Shown: positions 62,286 through 64,000 of the stretch, piece by piece | Position numbering within the stretch: the first letter of the stretch is position 1 | How the letters are laid out: the number at the start of each line of letters is the position of its first letter | Assembly (NCBI RefSeq): GCF_949987535.1 | Contig: NC_080080.1 | Span: forward strand, 63,517,006 to 63,581,005 | Source of the DNA: Balaenoptera acutorostrata | Taxonomy: Eukaryota > Chordata > Mammalia > Artiodactyla > Balaenopteridae | Direction of reading: 5' to 3' | Length of the DNA: 64,000 nucleotides | Program-made: the position numbers and the translations under genes | Notes under the pieces: generated by a model | Databases searched by the model: none | What the model saw: only the letters and a program-made list of their open reading frames with translations | Told to the model about the DNA's origin: nothing

Positions 62286-62833
62286 CTTAAAGCAGAAAAG
62301 TAGAGTTAGGGTCTATGAAAGGGAAAAAAAAAAAAAAATAGGGCCAGAGGGTACGAATTTACAAAATCATTGCTTGATTTGACTTTCTTCAAAAAATCCA
62401 AGCAAATGCTGTACTAAAGCCTAGAAGACAACCTGTAGTGGTCTCTATACATTTTACTTGGTGTTATGAGGCAGTCCCCTAAGAGGAACTTCCTATAACT
62501 AGAGAAAATTAAACAGCATGGCTATTAACCCTAAAATGAATGTGAGCCATTTACCCCAAACGCCTGAGCCACAGAATGCATTACTGCATATTTATTTTCA
62601 GAGGGAAATCTTTAGGAATTGAAATTCATCTTGAGAGTGAAAAGGAAAAATGCATCACAGGTAATAACAGAGAATGTGCTGATAATGTCCCCCAGACATA
62701 GATGGACGCCAAGTAATAGAACAGATACAAAAAAGAAGTTATAATAATCCAATCTCATTCCTAAAAAAATTAAAATGTGAGCTACTTTAAAAGCAATGCA
62801 TGCAAAATAAACTTGTTGAGCTAAATAGCTTAC
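62286..62833 (-). other. PI15 intron 1 (548 bp)
   Basis: Predicted between the leader exon and the first coding exon; donor GTAAGC. The acceptor tract contains 15 consecutive T on the minus strand (A run near 62325-62338 on the plus strand). No repeat recognised. Confidence 0.7.
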
Positions 62834-62973
62834 CTCTGCACAATGCCAAAATGAATATAGTATTCTTCCAAAAATTTAAAGTTCTTTGCTAGGTTGTAGC
62901 ATGAACTCTTGTAAGAGGAATGTGTCTTATTACAAACTCTCAGAGCAAAACTCTGCAAGGTTTGAGTGCTGCT
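62834..62973 (-). other. PI15: PI15 exon 1, non-coding 5' UTR (predicted)
   Basis: Predicted leader exon. The 3' end is set by a consensus donor, AG followed by GTAAGC, at 62833-62828. The 5' end is estimated at about 30 bp below the TATA box, so it could be off by a few bases. It has no ATG in frame with the main start. It holds one short upstream ORF at 62902-62876. The matching acceptor is after 62286, at the end of a run of 15 T on the minus strand. Confidence 0.7.
62876..62902 (-). other. upstream ORF in PI15 leader, 8 codons
   Basis: ATG at 62902-62900, seven further sense codons, then TAA at 62878-62876 (peptide MLQPSKEL). The context is weak (T at -3). It ends well before the main start, so it would at most dampen translation or allow reinitiation. 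Seen directly; any effect is inference. Confidence 0.55.
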
Positions 62974-62994
62974 GGCTACAGGAGCAGCTAACAG

Positions 62995-63141
62995 CTTTTA
63001 TATGTCACAGTCTGCAACGTCCAGAAAGGGCAGTCTTTCTTAGGGTCTCTCTCAGCCAAAATCAAAGGGGAGGGGTTTGGGATAGAAAAAACAGTGATTG
63101 GGTGGCAACCTTTTTATGTGGGTGGTGAGGAAATTGAGTCA
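62995..63141 (-). promoter_or_regulatory. PI15 core and proximal promoter
   Basis: On the minus strand a TATAAAAG box lies at 63002-62995. A CCAAT box (ATTGG on the plus strand) is at 63097-63101, about 100 bp further upstream. A consensus AP-1 site TGAGTCA is at 63135-63141, next to a CACCC-like stretch. The spacing is normal for a TATA-driven, tissue-restricted promoter, and there is no CpG island. Transcription is expected to start near 62973. Elements are seen in the sequence; the function is inferred. Confidence 0.7.
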
Positions 63142-64000
63142 CACCCACAGCTTACAAAGTACAAACCATAAAAGACAAACCCTTTTTTCTCTGAGCTTCC
63201 ACCTTTTCTATGACTGGTTAATTTTCCTCATTTAATGCTTTCTAGTTCCTGGTTCCCATACAAAAAAGGAGAAAAAAAAAGGGGCTGTGAGTTTTTGAAA
63301 ACACAGAAGGTTGAGTAACAAGCAGTACATTTTTTTTTTTAAAGACAGTAAATGACATGGGAGCTGAAAAGAGCAAGCTGATATTAAATCAAAAGATCAG
63401 CTCACATAGTTAATCTGGGTGGCCACAAATATGATTCAAAAGAGATGCCAAGCAAATCAGTAGTAGCCAAACTATAGTATATGATATTGGGGTAATAGAT
63501 GCTCAAGTGGTTGCACTTTCTGTCTCCATGTGGCTTTATTCCTCTAATTTATATATTTAGTCTCTCTCTATCTCTTTCTCTTGTCTCACTCTCTCTCCTT
63601 TTATTCCTTTCTCCACAGAGTGAGGCAGCAAATTACCTGCCTTTTACCTGCCTTGTATAGAATGCAAATAGAGAAGCTTATGACAAATGGCAGCAGCCAA
63701 GATAACATCTGTTTCAGGTTTAGAAGCATAGAGTTGAAATTTTAAGCAGAGTAGCCCAGCCTCGCGGGAAGCATATTGGAGGGCACAGCTCCGAGGCCAT
63801 GAAGAATTTCACAGCAGCAGCTGCAGCTGTCAACCATCAGAAGTGCCTTCCTAGAAAGATGCCATGGAAGCAAAACCTGAGTCTGGCAAGACAAGAGCCA
63901 AGAATGTGAATGTTAGGGCAATTTGTAACAAAAGGACCCTCACAAATACCCTGTGTCATGCTAACATTAACAAAATGTGGAATATTCACAGTCTGTGGCA
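63142..64000. other. upstream flank of PI15
   Basis: Single-copy DNA beyond the promoter. Contains a CT-rich tract (63560-63602) and adjacent E-box hexamers CAGCTG at about 63814-63825. No exon of a neighbouring gene recognised. Confidence 0.5.

Larger units (their letters stand above)
32120..62973 (-). other. PI15: PI15 gene, whole transcription unit
   Basis: Peptidase inhibitor 15, a secreted CAP-superfamily (CRISP/antigen 5/PR-1) glycoprotein reported to inhibit trypsin weakly. Six exons are inferred: one non-coding and five coding. All junctions have GT donors and AG acceptors and the phases agree. Conceptual splicing gives one open frame of 258 codons with no stop or frameshift. Introns: 1 = 62286-62833, 2 = 42666-61976, 3 = 41547-42546, 4 = 41293-41413, 5 = 37971-41176. 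The transcript ends are predictions: the start from a TATA box at 62995-63002, the end from paired polyadenylation hexamers at 32133-32151. The resulting 30.9-kb span is close to what I recall for human PI15. CRISPLD1 and CRISPLD2 are relatives but carry extra C-terminal LCCL domains, absent here because the stop follows directly after the YLYWFK ending. Confidence 0.93.

Noticed and set aside
62086..62382. 98-codon open frame on the plus strand across PI15 exon 2
   Set aside because: It is the antisense shadow of the PI15 signal-peptide exon and reads into intron.
63780..63900. Possible exon of a neighbouring gene with MKNFTAAAAAV-like translation
   Set aside because: Short, no splice signals or recognisable domain; reads as single-copy flank.
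1..64000. CRISPR arrays, bacterial operons, phage or plasmid features
   Set aside because: Window is mammalian nuclear DNA; no regularly spaced repeats or prokaryotic gene organisation were seen.
1..64000. tRNA, rRNA or snRNA genes
   Set aside because: The only tRNA-like Pol III promoter recognised belongs to the CHR SINE; no other cloverleaf or snRNA core was recognised by eye.

Overview
The window is nuclear DNA of a placental mammal, most likely a cetacean (dolphin or whale) or a close relative among the even-toed ungulates. It carries a young tRNA-derived SINE of the CHR type (11532-11856), L1 elements of the cetartiodactyl type, and ancient mammalian MIR and L2 repeats. I saw no BovB or Bov-tA copies in 64 kb, which argues against a ruminant. 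Coding exons are tiny, have GT-AG introns, and lie in AT-rich, repeat-laden DNA.

The only protein-coding gene I can support is PI15 (peptidase inhibitor 15), a secreted CAP-superfamily protein. It is on the minus strand and apparently complete: a TATA promoter near 63000, a non-coding exon 1 (about 62834-62973), five coding exons (62249-61977, 42665-42547, 41546-41414, 41292-41177, 37970-37835) and a probable 5.7-kb 3' UTR ending near 32120. The spliced reading frame is open for 258 codons, the length known for mammalian PI15. It has a signal peptide, a basic RRKR processing site, three N-glycosylation sequons and all the CAP signature motifs. Intron 2 is large (about 19.3 kb) and holds many old repeats.

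The left half (1-32100) is intergenic DNA downstream of PI15. It holds a near-full-length but dead L1 on the plus strand (about 1880-7541). A solo LTR on the minus strand lies at about 8965-9350 and the CHR SINE at 11532-11856. An old minus-strand L1 (about 17830-23500) has been invaded by a younger L1, a solo LTR and a truncated L1. A second near-full-length, dead L1 lies on the minus strand (24132-29637). An ancient LINE fragment sits near 30100-30660. The rest is single-copy AT-rich sequence.

Region by region: 1-1586 old repeats and unique DNA; 1587-7556 L1 copy 1; 7557-11516 unique DNA with one LTR; 11517-11869 SINE; 11870-17830 unique DNA with MIR copies; 17830-23500 nested LINE/LTR stack; 24132-29637 L1 copy 2; 29640-32119 unique DNA; 32120-63141 PI15 with its promoter; 63142-64000 upstream flank.

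I found no novel gene system. The most useful leads are a near-consensus CTCF motif inside the PI15 3' UTR, two weak splice signals in PI15, an in-frame 252-bp deletion of the reverse-transcriptase core in L1 copy 2, and a target-site duplication showing that about 294 bp of non-L1 sequence came in with L1 copy 1.
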